The position numbers and the translations under genes were made by a program. The notes under the pieces are model-generated. The model did no database searches. It saw only the letters and a list, made by a program, of their open reading frames with translations, and was not told the origin of the DNA. From Crotophaga sulcirostris (lineage: Eukaryota; Chordata; Aves; Cuculiformes; Crotophagidae), in contig VYZB01000144.1 of the NCBI GenBank assembly GCA_013397455.1, forward strand, positions 1,428,258 to 1,492,257: a DNA stretch of 64,000 nt, in the 5' to 3' direction. This document shows, in pieces, positions 24,181-39,100 of the stretch. Every line of letters starts with the position of its first letter. The stretch's first letter is position 1.

Positions 24181-27100
24181 GTTATAAAAATTGAGGTTTT
24201 CTCTAAATAAGGTAAGCAAAAATGTTCGGGTACATCATAATCAACATTTCTCTGTCAAACTATATTCCTGATGTCTTTGTTTTTTTTTGCGCTCTGTAAT
24301 GTAGGCAATAAATATGTGTTTCTGTATGTGGTAAGGTGTTTTTTTTTAAGGTTTTAAATTCAGAGTCACAGTTACCAGATCAATGAAATGAAGATTATTT
24401 TTTTTTTAAATCACAGTTAATTGGAGTTAATGCATGAATTTAATTCCAGATTGTAATTTTTTTTTAGAGGGTAAAATGGCACAGAAATGCCTAAAAAGGG
24501 AAAGTGTCACCAGATGAAAATTCAAGATTAGCCGCTGATGACGTCTGGCATGGTCTTGAGCCACATGTATTTATGTATGGGCAAAGTCAATAAGATACAG
24601 CACTGTGCAGATATCCTTTAGAACTTCATCTCTTTTGTGGTCATTGCTACTAAATTTCTAAGTCATTACTCATTTTGTTTCATTTATTGTTGTAAGACTG
24701 TACAATTCTAAAGCAGGAAATCATCACACATTTGTACAGTGTCTAGCACATGTGTATAACAATAGCCATAAACACTTCTCTAAACCAAGACCTATGGTAT
24801 AACTGAAAAATTTTTTTTTTTTTTTAAATGTAATATACTAAAGTGCAAAAAGAAAGTAAGTGACTGTTCTTTTTTTTTATAGTTGCACAAACAATGAGTA
24901 GACAAAACACATTTTTTAGCCTTTTTACTTTTTTTTTTAAAAGATTAAATTCATAATTTTTGCTCTTTATATGACCTCTCCCATCTTTTTTTTTTTACAA
25001 GTAAAAGAGAGCCTTTTATTTTTAATACAAACTCAAAATAAAGTTGCTATACAGGTAACTGTATGAAAATTTCAGGACTTCTGGTTTTAGTCAGTCAACA
25101 ACACTTTTCTCTTGCTGCGTTTCCTGTGAGATGGTCTCAAAATATGCAGCTGGCGATGTCCTTTTTTTTTTTTGTTTGCAGACTATTTCTAGCCCGCATC
25201 AATGCAATCCAAATAATCCTCAGAAGTTGCTTCATTATTTATTAGAAAAAGCAATCTGGCATGCGGTGTGTTATCGACAGCTGAAATCCAATACTCAAAG
25301 GTCACCAAAACAAATACCAGAAAGAAAAGGTGTTAAGGCAAATAAAAATACACCTTTTTAATTTTGACTGAATTGATTAAATAACAATTGAGTGGTGTCA
25401 CAGGTCATAAGGCTTTGAGACATAAGGTCAGCTTAATAGAAAAGAGCCCGGGGCCATGTCACAGGGTATGCTCTGAGCCCTAGCACCAAGGCCATATCAT
25501 TGTGCTCGCTCCTGCCCTTACCCCATGTAGTCTGAAATGAAGAAATGCCTAAACAGAATAGAGAACAGTCTAAATAGACTAGTGCTTATCGCTGAGGGCT
25601 ACCCCCTGAGTCAATGCTGTTTAGAACTGATTGCTTTATTTGAAGTGCGAGTACTGGGCATCTCTCAGTAAACATTTTATAAAATTCAGTAGGGGAAAAA
25701 AACCCAACAACAACAACAAAAAACCAAACCAACAAAACCCATTTCTAGACCAGTAGTATTCTATAATATATGTACATCTCATTACCGTCCCACAGTTCAG
25801 CCTAGATATCTCAAGACTGACATAAAATGAGTGAAGTAGAAAGTGAAACACTAAAGTACATGGAAATCAAAAGAATTTTCTATGGGATTTTGAGAAGGAA
25901 GAAGTGTACAGTGGCTTACATACACTAATACATTTACACCAAAATTAATTAATGCTGCACCATTCGTGTAGTAGTGTTGGGTTATGTATGCTACCTTGTC
26001 TTGCTTCTAGAAATAGCTATCTCAGGGAATCAACTGCCACAGAAATGCATACCTTCAGATGCTGTGACTGATCTTTTTAAAAGGATTTGATAATTTTACA
26101 TTTAATAATACAAATTAAACTATGCAAACCTGTGTCTCATCAAAGCACACGAGAAGCTAACTATGTTACATTGACTTCAGCAGGATAACTGGAACACATA
26201 CATCTATTGTATTCAGAAGTCTGCTTCTAGAAACCCTGTTTCCTAAAACAGAGTGTAGGAAAGTAAAAAGATATGCAGATTATTTAACAGTTCTGTGACT
26301 ATCTGTTCACCCCAGTGGATACTAAGGCATATGTCCCTATTCTGGGACTGCCTCTTCTCTCCAACATTCTCTGTTATTCCCACCTTGGAATGGTAAGGTA
26401 AACAGCTGTCACTGAAGTGTATAACAAAATTTCTCTATTGAAGAGTGCTGATCTGGAAATAGATTGTCTTTCTCCAGCGTGAACATGTATAGTCTAATTT
26501 CATTCCCAGACACTCCAACATTTTTTTTTTAATCAGCTCCTGCGGTTCTCTGTTAATTTTCAGACCTCATGGCAGTGGTGTGGCCAAATTTTGCTCTAGT
26601 TTTTGGGCTGATCAAGTTCCCACTTATTGAATGGTCAAACTTCTGCTGATTTTCAGGACAATGATTCTGGTTTTCATTTATTATTTAAATTACAGTTTTT
26701 TTTTTTTGCACTCTGACTCACTACCTAACTTGATTACCGGGAAGTTCTAGAGCCTACTTTTTTTTTCTTCATTTTTCAAAATCTGTCATTATCTGTGAAA
26801 CATGTGAGATGATGGATTTTTTTTTATGTTTTAATTTAGTTATGTAACTATTAATAAATTATAATATTCAAACACTTTTTTTTTTTAAGGGAGTAAGGTA
26901 TGGGATCAATTATAATAGATGAGCCAATTCAGTGTTTTTTTTTACTTCATGGTGGAAAGCATGCTTCTACCACTGAGAATCTGATACTCCTTTTTTTTTT
27001 TTTTCTACTTAATGACAACTTATAACAATTGTAATTGTTTGGAGTTGGAAAATTTTTTTTTTTGTTTTAAGATTTCTAGTCTATCTATTTTCTGTACTTC

Positions 27101-30100
27101 TTATCCTGGAATTTTTTTTTTCCTTTTCGATCAGTTTATTTTAAGAAATAACCCATGGCTTAAAAAAAATTTTTTTTTTGAATGTAATTATATAAACAAC
27201 TAAGTTCAGGACCTACTCTGTCTACAAACAACAAAAGCCAGGATTTTAATTTACAAACATCTTTATCAACGATTGTAAAGCCTATAAACCACTCAGCAAC
27301 ACAGAAAATGTTTAGTACTCTTAAGAAAGGAACCTGAACAGTATCAATTATAAAGACCACAGAAATATAAAGATGTCTTTTTCTAAAAGGGCCTCTTTTT
27401 GTGCACTTTTTTTTTTTTGTGCATGCAATTTTCAAGTACTTGGCTATAGATAGAATGAATTCAAGTTTTTTTTTTGAAAGGAAATAAAATATTATTTATC
27501 AATAGTCATTTGGAGAAATTGTTTTTTTTTTTTGAAATTACTTCTCAGTTTTCTGTACTCTTGTCCTGTATCTAGTGCTGTGATTTGTGTATGTATAGAA
27601 GGTTGGACAGTAGCCCTTTAAAAATACTTTCAGACTGATGACGTATTTTCTATTATGGTGGGTATAAAATGTCAATGGAAAAAATGTATGTTATTGTGCA
27701 GAAATAATGTACAAGTACATGATGACCGGAATGTTTATTATTGTGTAGCCTGAAAAAGGTTGTCCCCAGCAGCTGTGGTACTCTGAGGTAAGGCAAGACC
27801 TTCTTCGACAAACCCCGTAGCCAAGGAAGAGGCAAGGAGGAACAGTGAAGAAGTTCTGCCTCAGGGACAGCCTGAAGGTCTCTGATCATTCACACTATAG
27901 GGCTAACACAAAAAATACCAGTTCCCAATATACCAATATACCATTTTCAATGCCCTAGTGCTTTGCAGGCTTGTAAAATGAACTTCACATCTTCATAACT
28001 CATAGCAGGACATTTCTTGACAGAGAACCAGGCAACCTGATGACTCATCCAATATCTGTACTTTCAAATCTTTCTCTTTTGTGGAAGAACCAAAATATAC
28101 GAACACAAAAGCTATGCACTATGTGCCCTCTGCCACACCTTTACTTTCCAGGCTGGAAATCACTGCTCTAGGCAGATTATAACAGTTGTGGGTTTTTTGG
28201 ATTCAAGGAGAACCTTTATTTTCTGATCCACTTTCTCCCTCTCATGGTAGTCTCAGTCTTTTTGAAGAATGGGGAGATGCAAGTGAGATTCTCACAGCAT
28301 TTCTTGTGTGCCACCAGTCTTGGATTAGATTCTTGTGTTAAACACCTGAGCTTTAAAGGATCTGAGGACCTAATAACTTAGGTTTACTGTAAGGTTGGGA
28401 AACAGGTTCTTGTACTACTGGCACTGCCCTGTTTGTTTAGGCATCTGATATTAAGAGCTTTAAGTGGTTTTGATAGACTGAGATGATCAGCTTCAAAAAA
28501 CTGGCCATAACTACAAAGTGTCCCCATTAGGCATCTTCAAAATACTGTCTTAAATCAAGATTCATGAACTGAACTTCAGTGTTCTTGGTTTGCTTATTTA
28601 CATTTATTAACTGCTCTGTTTAACCTCTCACCTCTTCCTTAGTAATGTATTTCAAATTACACCTTTTATCTGATTCTGCATTAGGTTAGAATGGCTGCCT
28701 AATGGTAAACATTTATGCTGAAATATTGGCATAAATACTCTTAACTTTGCCCTTTCTGGGTCATATTCTCCATTCCTATTTTAAAATCTATATTAGTTCA
28801 TGTTCTTAATTGTATCTTATCTGGCATTCTTGTATTCTACTTCATAGATTAAATAAAATTGAGTAAATTCTCTGAGGTTTTATTCAGTCTTTTCTTCTCA
28901 ACAAATTAATCCAGGACTCAATGTCCTGCAAGTGGGTAGAGGGTTAATCAGTGTTTGCATAACCTTTTCCTGAACTTTCCTAAGTTTTCCAATTAACTGA
29001 GGTGACTGAAAAAACCCACATATTTTTTGGCGTTCAGTGTTTCCTTTCCCTGTTAGCAACATTTCTTTAAGCAGCCATGCATATTTTTAAAGACTCTAAC
29101 TAAAACGTGGAATTTTGAATCATTGCTCACTGTGTATGGGAAGCACCAGTTGAGATGGATTTCAATGGTAACTCTTACCTTGCTACTCACGATTCACTTT
29201 CCTTTTAGTTTGTGAGCAGAGAAAGAAATAAATATCTTCTCCACAGAGGAAAAGGTCTTGATATATAGAAGCATTTTTAAAAGCTCTCCTTCCACACTCT
29301 GTGCATTGATGGATGGTGCCATATGGTCTGAGAAACTGTCATTAAAGGAGATTTTTTTTTTTTGCCCAGATCCCTCTTGAATTGTACCAGTGAAAAGTCT
29401 ATGTGCTTCAGATCCATAGCCTGTGTAACACATACAAGCTAGATAGTGTGAAAGTGGAAACTATGGTGGAATGGTCCAGAAGAAGGATACATCTGAATGA
29501 GTACACTGACATAAATATGTAGATTAGGGAAAGGTGTAGATGTCCCGGACTGAGCTGCTGGTTTAACCCATCTCCTCAATACTTGAAGAAGAAAGGTGAA
29601 AAATGACTGATATCTGCAAGGTAGAGATGAAGCTGATACTTAAGGACTGGCAGATTACTCTCAAAATTTGTGAGAAAAACAAGTCTCTCATCCTTAAATC
29701 AATCCACTTTATCCAAAATCCTCTAATTCCACTCCTGTGTCATTAAGCATTCCAAGTTTGACTACTAGAGAAATAAACTAACTCTCCAGGAATGATGGTT
29801 GAAAATCATCTTTATCGCAGGGAATTATGTGAAAGATAAGGAATGGGGTCTATAAATTTTAATGCTTTGGATTCTTATTGCCATTTTTTTTTTATAATAA
29901 TCCCACAGAAACCAAACAAGCATCCCAAAAATGCCAGTTACATTGATTCAGCAGTAACAGAGATTCTTTCATTCATCTCTAGTACCATTCATTTTCTCAC
30001 ACAGCTACTTTGATGCTGTGTTATTTCTTGTTCACATTTTTTGATTTAATGCCTTAACTTTCTTGTATTTGAAAATAATAATCTAAAACCTGAATGAAAT

Positions 30101-33100
30101 TAAGAAAAATCACATAGTTCAGGGATTGGATAGTTTTAGCTGCACCTGGTGATATGCTTATCTTGCTGTCTTCTGCAGATTTTTTTTTGGTTTCTTCTTG
30201 TCTTCAAGTTTTTTTCCTAATTATGAAGAAGCATCTGACTTCCCCAGTAACGTATTTAAGTGTTTCATTGGGTTGCAAACTGCCAAAGTGTGCTAAGTAA
30301 CTGAGAAGTGCATCTAGGTATGTTTGTAATGTGAATAGTTAGACACATTCCTATCCTTTTTTTTTTTGACAAAATTAAAGGGAAAAAAAAAGTCCTCTCT
30401 CTAACAGGCCTAGTGGAAAGTTTGAACATGTTTGAATAAAATATTCACTATGGCTCCTTTATTTGACAAAAATTCCCAGACCATGACTTCCTTTCGTAGT
30501 TCAAATGTCAAGCATCCCTTCCACTGTGGTCAGGGTGGCATGCAGGAACAGAAGGAGACCCTAAACAGAAGTCTTTAATGATGACAAGCCTGGTTAACTC
30601 AATGACCCACAACATCTTTTGTCTCCCTTTCTCCCCATGTTGGCTCCTGCTGATTTAGATGGGGGAAGCCAACTAGCAGAGCAGTTGCTCATGCATAGTC
30701 TAGGGAAAACGCTTTCTTCACCCTTGTGCATAGAGTGCAAAAGGGCCTTCAATTTCCTCTGTACTGTTTTTCGGTTTTTGTCTTTTTCTCTGATTGACTA
30801 GCTTTATATTGATTGAAAAGTCATTTCCTTTGCCCGCTCTTCTGAAAAACAAAATAAATGTTTTCTGTGACCCTAACTCTTAGATTTTTCTTTCCACAGA
30901 GCTAAAGAAAAAGTTTGCTGTCAATTATATTGAAGGAAAAATTATGTTTTTTTTTTGTAGCACTTTTTTTCTCCTTATGTGTCAAAAGGGAGCAAATGAT
31001 GCATTTTTTTTTTTAAAGCTGAAATAAAGATTAGGTGTAAAGTGCTATTGATCCCTTTACTAAGAGAAGTTAAGACAGATTCCACTCCGCTGTCAGGTTA
31101 CATTTTCAGTAAGTTACCCAGATTTTTTTTTTGAAACTTCTACAAAGGAGTCTTTAAAGTGTTGTTGAAAGTATCAAATAAGATTAGACCAGACAGCAAA
31201 AAACAACCATTAAGAAATATCAGTGGTGCAGCTGAAGTACTGTCAGGCTGCACTGTCCCAGTGTTTAATGTATCCCAATGCTTGAATGCTAAGGATGCCC
31301 ATGTGAACTTCTAGAACTTTAAAAATATCACTTACTGCGTTCTTTGTGTGTATGCTCTACAGATATATATATTATACATACATATGTATCTCCATGTTGT
31401 GAATCCACAAAGTCTTAGGCACATGATGTAGCTTTCATTGGATGGAGCAGAAGAAAGCTCCTGTTTTCAATTCCTTAACTTGCTGTTCATCCAAAGAATA
31501 GTCTGGATATGTTGGTGATTATAAGCTATACCAGTTCTAATGAGAGAACAAAATATTACTGTAAGTCAGTACAGTAGATTTTCCTCCAGTTACTCGGTCT
31601 TCTTGTTCCTGACAAACCCTTCTGCCATTCCTTTGCTCCAACCGGGAAGCTGGACAGCAGCTGAAAAATTACATGACTTCTTAACAGAGAGTATATGGTC
31701 AAATGTCATCCTTTTCTGTACTGTTTTGATGTACCAAAGTTTATGAGAAATCAGCTACTCAAGGCATTTTCATTACTTTCTACATCAGTTAATGACCAAG
31801 TTTAGAAACTTTATGTACAAAATGCAGACAAGATAAACTAGGAAAATATTGATGGTTAGTTGCACAAAATGGAGATACCAGAGCCAGATAAATTGAAAGA
31901 AGGATTAGGAAGCTGCTGGTTAAATTCTATAAATTAAAAAAAAAATTCTACATAGCTGAAGCAATGCAATGAATTTCCTGATTCTCAGTAGGGCATCTTT
32001 AGAAAATATCCAGAGATTAATGGAAGGAGGAGGGGTGGGAGGGGAAGAAAGAAAAAACAAAGCCCCTCAAAACCCACCACATAAAACTAATAAAAGCAAA
32101 TGTCCTATGAAAGCAGATGATGAACCTTCATTGAATTTTAATATATCTGGAAACATGCCAGTGATGGTAGACTCCAGTGCTCAAGAAACACTAACAGTGC
32201 ACATTTTTTGTAGTACAATGGGATAAAACGCTTGAAATCCTGAAACACTCATGATAGAAGTATTAGTTCAACAAAAGTTCTTTACTTTCAAGTAAAGAGT
32301 CAGGATCAAAAATCCACACTCACTGTATTTTAAGCTCTAACTTTGGGCTGGTTCTAGTTAAATTTTTTTTTATAAATGCCTTTTCCCAACTGGAAAATAC
32401 TAGGTCAGCTCATGCAATGCACTTCCCAGTCGAATTTTAGTGAAATCTACTTCATGTCCTTTAAGACTGTTCTATGATGCAAACTGGAGCATTGTAGGGT
32501 AGAATGATTAAGAGGTCTACTTATTATGAATTAATAAATCATGAAAAAATCAATTCAACTAGATCATATCTGCCATGATCTATCAGTTGGCGATTGCTTA
32601 CAGTACTCACTTGTACTCTATAATCATTGAAGCAAACAGAGTAAGAGAGTAGACTGGAGCTTGGTTTTCATTTTGGGATGAGTTGGCAGCTTGCCTACTT
32701 TACTTGTAGAACTCAGACTATTTTGTCTGGCTGCTGATAATCCTTCCAAGCATCCAACAACAAATTCCTGCACTGTGTTTTCCCATCTGATATTTTCCTT
32801 CTTCTGAATTGATTGAGACCATGTGACACTAACCTTTAGGTACAGGCTATGAAGTGAGACCAGTCAGGTAGACATCTTGGCAAAACAACGTGTTTTTTTT
32901 TTATTCAGGAGTTGAAAAAAGAAAAAAATCTGTGACTTTGATAGAAGTCTTCTTTTTTTTTTCAGATCTAACAGTGTTCTGCTGGATGTTGCTTTCATTC
33001 ATCTTCAAAACTATCTGCATTAACAGCAATTGTTCCATTTACATATTACTTTTAAAAAATATTTTCCTCATACCACCATCACTGACAGCAGCTCCAACTG

Positions 33101-36100
33101 AGACCACAGAGAGAAACTTGTGATTCCATTTTTTTTTTCACACTGAAAGGAACCCATAGATAGGCTAGTGAAAGACAGCAGAGATAAATCTGGGACAGCA
33201 TGATGGGAGATTGTGAAGTTGGTTGAATTCCAGAAAGCACTGAAGCTGCTATAGAGGAGCAAGAGTGGAGGAAGGAGCTATCCACTATACAAGCAGACTT
33301 CAGACAGCACAACAATGCCACCTGATTTAGATAGCCCATCACATCCAGCAACTGCAGTATTTTGTTTTTTTTTTACAAAATAGCAGCAAAAGGCTTCCAT
33401 GTCTCTAAGGTAGAATACAAACTGAAAAAATAATTCTAGCATAATACAAGTAATTTATTAGAAAGGTTTTAACCAGTTCAAGCAGTGAAGAATATTCACA
33501 GACTCAAGAACAAACAAATACTATTTAAAAGATCTCTTCCTTTCTTCTAAACTGCTTATCCCTTTTTATTCAAGCTATTCTTGAATTCTTATTTCTCTGT
33601 TTTTTTTTTTGACACAAATGTCAAGGCAGATCATGTGGAACATGATCACCATAGGTTGCATACTGTATTTTAAAGTTATTCCTCCACTAATAATTAACAT
33701 ACTTCATATTATTATAAGTTATGTGTAAGGAAGAGCATCTGTTTGATGAATTTATTCTTGGTTTGTATGTTGCACCTCCTTAAAAAAGAAACAACGAGGT
33801 CAGATGGCATTTGGTGGCAGAGGTTGATCCTGTTTATCCTTGGAGCAACTTACACGCCCAGAAGAGGAAATGACTGAGTCATGAGAAACTTAGAGTGTGC
33901 AACACAAGAAAAGACTGATAAACCTCTGAGAGAAAAAAAGAACAAACACATACCCAAGAACGACAGAAAAAGAGGCTTCCAAGAGGCAGAAGAAATTATG
34001 CAGCTCAGAAAGGCACTGAATTAAGTGAAAGCAGACCTGGAAGCAAGAGCCTGCCCTGCAAGGACACAGGGGGCAGAGTAAGATTTCTTTGCAAACATTT
34101 TGCTTTCTGTTGGGTTTTCTCCGTTTTTAAAATGTCCCTGTTGTCTTCCTTCTTCATAGAAAAGATTGCTTTTGGACTTCAAAAGGCTTTTTGGTCTTTT
34201 TAGGGTAAGAATCCTTTCATTCCACTGAAAACTCTGTGAGACAGCAACCTGTTCTTACAGTGTCTTCAGACAATCAGTGGTGTTAGTGGACTACTACTAT
34301 TTCTCTGCAGTGAGTCGACTGAACATAAGGGGAAAGATATTCTGCTCTCCGCTGAAGGAAGACAAATAATGGTAGAAAAAGTTACAAGGAAAATCAAAAG
34401 TTAAGAGAAATCAACTTTCTGAAAAATTTTTTTTTTATTGATAAAAAATAAAAATACTGAAAGCATTCTCTCTGAGACATTTCACATTTTTTTTTCAAGG
34501 GAAAGGGAGCGTAAGAAGAAATGGAGATTGCAAGAGAGTGTAAAAGGAAACCGACTGTCCATAGCAGACCTCTATTTTTAGATTTAAAAGAACACTGTCT
34601 TTACCAGAGTTTTCTCTGAAAAACAGAAGAACTATTATCCACCTTTTTAAAACTGGAAAAGAGTAAGACTATAAACAAAGATGGAACTGAACTGTTTGCA
34701 GCTTTTCCCATATTAAGACATACTTCTTCAGAGAAATGTGTCAGAGGATTCACTCTCTGTAACACCTAGCATTTGTTTGTTCACACTGACCTAATTTTCA
34801 GGAAGCTTTAGCTTTTCATGTGTATAAGCAATTTATCATGAATACATACACTGGAGTTTGTCATGCATGTACAGAACATAGTTATCAAGGCAAAAAAGTT
34901 GTTCATGGAAAAGATGTATCATTAAACCATTAAAGCACATAGTTCCCTATAAATCAGATCCAAACTACTTATAATAATCTGTGCTAATCCTTTTATGTGT
35001 AAAATAAATAAGCATGTTTTTATTCCATTTTAAACAACTAATCATTCTTTCTTTTCCATATTTACATTTTTCTCCTGCATTAAGTACATATAGTTTAGCA
35101 CATATAGACGGTGAGTCTTCAGCTGGGGAATCAAATTTTTTTTTAAAGCAGATACAATATTTTAATCATGAATTTAATGGTAACATTTTGCAAATTTTTT
35201 TTTAATGATAATTGCTCATCAAAAAAAATAAAATGGAACTTGGAAAAATGTTGTTTTTTTTTAATAAAGTATTTGACCTGCAAACAAAAATATTTAAATT
35301 TGTAACCAACACATACAAACAAATCACTCACCAAATTTCCTAATATTGTGGTGTTAAGTGAGCTAATTATCCATATTAAATATTATTAAAACAGCATTTT
35401 TTTTCCTTTGAAGTTAACACATTAGTATTAATATAACTATCAGACATGAGAAATATAAAAAACACAAACAACAAAGGCATATGCACAGTATCAAGTACTT
35501 GTTCTTTTAGATGTTTGGACTTTGTGCTGAAGACTGTCAGAACATATCAGAATGCTGCCGTTTACAACCAGACACTAGAAATACAGAAGACAAAGGGAGA
35601 TCTGACTTCCTACCGCAACACATTGAATGAACTTCAAATATTTAAGTTCTGGAATCAACACACAAATAAATGAAATTGTTTTCACTTCTTTAGAGCCAAA
35701 ATATCTCTCTGCTGCCTTAACTGGGTCTACACTAGTGCAAAACTGAGGAGAGACATAGGAGGTTTTTTAAGTACATTGGCATAGTACACACAAGTGAACA
35801 ATGAAACTAGCAAATTAAATTCATATCAGGAGTGAAAAGGATAGATTTTTACAATTATTCATTATAAAAATTGCAGCTGAAACCCATTCCAACATGCAAA
35901 ACAAGTAGTTAAGATAATCAAACTACAATAACTTTGCTAATGCACCAGAAGAATAAAAATGACTCAGCTGGATTTGTCTGAGAAAAAAGAGATCTACTCA
36001 GAGAAAAATAAGCATTATGATTTTTTTTTACAATTCTGTGAAGTATGTCATTAAAAGCTAACTTTAATTAATTACTTTATTTTTTTTTAGTTCTTCAAAT

Positions 36101-39100
36101 GCAAAGCACAACATAAAATTTCATATATACTATATACATTTCATGGGAAATATGAAAGGTTAACATTCTCCTGTCTCCTTATTTGGGACGAAGAGGAACA
36201 GAAAAGAAGCATGGTTTCTCAAAAATTTAACGCAGGACATTTTCTTTTCAAAATAATCAAAGAATACTTAATCTTTTTGTAGCATTACCTGATGAGTCAT
36301 GCATATAATCAGTACAGTTGTTCATCAGCCCAACTGTAGCTTTATGAAAGTTAGTAATGGTCTTCATAGTTGTTATTTCAACCAAAAGGCATATACAAGT
36401 TTTAGACATTCCATCTAGGTTTGGTATGATTTATTTTTTTTTGATATATCTCTCTTTCTCCCTTATTACAGACAGAATTATCAAACTTGACCAGAAAAAA
36501 TATTTAAATATTATCTGGCTAAACAGGTGGACTCAACCAGACTCTATGATCCGGTAGAGGGCTGTTGTCAGCACAAGACATAAAATAACTATCTATGGAA
36601 AAGATATGAGATTTTAATCAATGGGAAATAATGGTTCAAGAGGTCTGATAAACTATATTGTCTACAACCCATTTGATAACCCCTCTACTGACCTCACTTC
36701 CAAATTAGGTAAACCCAGCATATTCGTTCTTTAACTGACTACACGAAACTTAAACTCTCTTGCAGGCTAACAAAGAAAATGAGCAGAACTTGGCTGCCTT
36801 TTTCTCCTGTGAATCTTTCTCATAAGACAGCGATTTGCGACTATCTTTTTTTTTTTATTATAATGACAATTCTGCACTTCTTTACACCTTCACCTCTTCT
36901 TACAATTTTTTTTTAAAATTAGAAAAATGTAATATTTCTTTACTAAAGTTGCCCATAAGGAGGATTTTTTTTTGAAGGTTTCAGATCTAAGAAATCCATA
37001 AAAGGGAATGAAAGGGCAATGATATAATAAATTTCCAAAGACCCAAGCTTAAGTTTATAAACTGTGTTTCACTTAGAAAGAGGAAACAACCTGAGTTTTA
37101 AAAAAGAAAGGAAACAAAAAGCCCTCAAGAGTGCTAAAGTCTGTTTAGGATCTTGTAAAAGAAACTGCCCTTTGGACCTCCTCCAGTTTACCCATATTCC
37201 CAACCAAAATTGAACAGTTGCCCTTGACCACATATGCTTGTTCCTGAGGATATTACTTCTGTTTTTCAAAAGTGTTTCAGCTCCAGTATGAAGAAAAATG
37301 CTTTGTAAATAAAAATATTTTTTTTTTACATCACAGCATTTCTGATTTGAATTTTGTCACAGTGTCTTAATCTGTCATTTTTTTTTATTTTTTTCCGAGT
37401 TTTCTATTTCATTTTGTCAGAAACATTATTAAATATTTTTTTTTTCTTGAATTTCCATTGGACTATAAAGCCATCTTTCAAGTCGTCTCTTAATGACAAG
37501 ATGCAATACACTCTGCTAAAGTTAAAATAGCTTTATGTTAAATTATATCAAATGTTTGTTAAAGGTATCTTTTCTTTTAACAACTTAGTCTGCAGCATCA
37601 GTTTTTGAAATCTATATATCTCTGCTGAAGACAGCTGAGCAATACCAATTTATAACAAATATGTGTGTTCTCTGCGATTTGAGAGAGAGAAAATCTTTGC
37701 CTAGTTAAGATAATTCATTTCCACTTCAACACAACTATATTAAACTTCCTAATACTTTATTTTCATGTAAGTCTGTGATTAATTTATACATTTTTTTTTA
37801 ATAAATATAAGGGCTTTTTATACCTGTGACTTCACAATACCTCCTGTAAGAAATTAACTGGGTAAATCAGAAATAATCTTTTTTGTAACTGCTTTGCAAC
37901 TTTCACTGTTTTTTTTTTATGTTGGTAAGCACTTAAGGATAATTGTGCTGAAAATTAAGCATATAGATTTTTTTTTAAATAAATGTGCATTGAAAATTCA
38001 TTTTGTTGGATTTTTTTTACTCTTTATTTTTTTTTGCTTAGAACAGAATGTATATTCTTTAGATGCAGCACGTAGAGAATACTGTTTTTTTTTTATTCAA
38101 GGATTTGGCATAATTTAGGTTGGGGCTTCAAAACTTAAGTCTTTAAGTGGACTGATGTGAGGACTTCAGACTCCTGGAGGTGTACAATATATATATGGGG
38201 TTTAAGGCATATAATAAGCATACAAGGACTTTCAAAACAGTATATTTAGTGAAAGCATCACATATAACTTCTAAAGTGTGAAGTGTAAGCATCGGTAGGT
38301 AATACATTTGACTCCTAAGAGCCAGAGAGGTAATAAAATTATATTGTAATTTAAAATTTTATTTACATGTTTCTGTAACCTGTACATCATAGTCAAGATA
38401 CAGTTACGGCTGAGGACTAACTGCACCACTGACCTTTTATGACATTCTGCAAAGCTTACTGTCAGCACTACAAGCTGCAAAGTAATGGAAACAAAACCCA
38501 AAACAATTCCCAAACCCAGATCAGTTTCTAACCACATGTAAGTTCAGCCATGTTATGTGATAAAGTGATCCAGCAAGTATCTTGCATCTGTAATTATTTC
38601 CCATAATTCCCTACATAGTCGTTCTAATGCGAACAACTAATCCGTGAACTAGTCATATTCATATTTAAGAGAATGTTTCTTCCTTTTCACTTTAGAATTA
38701 ATACTTTGTTGATACAAACAGGCAGAGGAAATTTTATAATTTCCTGGAACTATTTTCTCACTCAAGTATATGAATACTTATTAAGACAACTTTCCCCCAT
38801 TTTCACATAAGTCACCCATTTTATACCAATGTAAGGCACAAATGCAGATTTGTGCAATCCATTTAAGTCATACTTTACCTAGTGGAATTTAACATAGTAA
38901 ATTAATAAATTTTTTTTTTTGAAATAAACATAGTTGAAATATTTTTCAGTGTGTCTACACTCAAGATTTATTTTTTTTTATACTGCAAAAACTATGTTGA
39001 CTCTAAATTCATTTCAATATAGTGTGAAATTTTTTTTTAAGATATTCAGATTTGACTTATTTTGAAAAATACTTTCTGAAACTCTGAATTTTTTTTTAAA

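Noticed and set aside
27720..27900. Exon-like GC-richer stretch on the minus strand
   Set aside because: The 78-codon frame has no recognisable family and lacks convincing splice sites at its borders.
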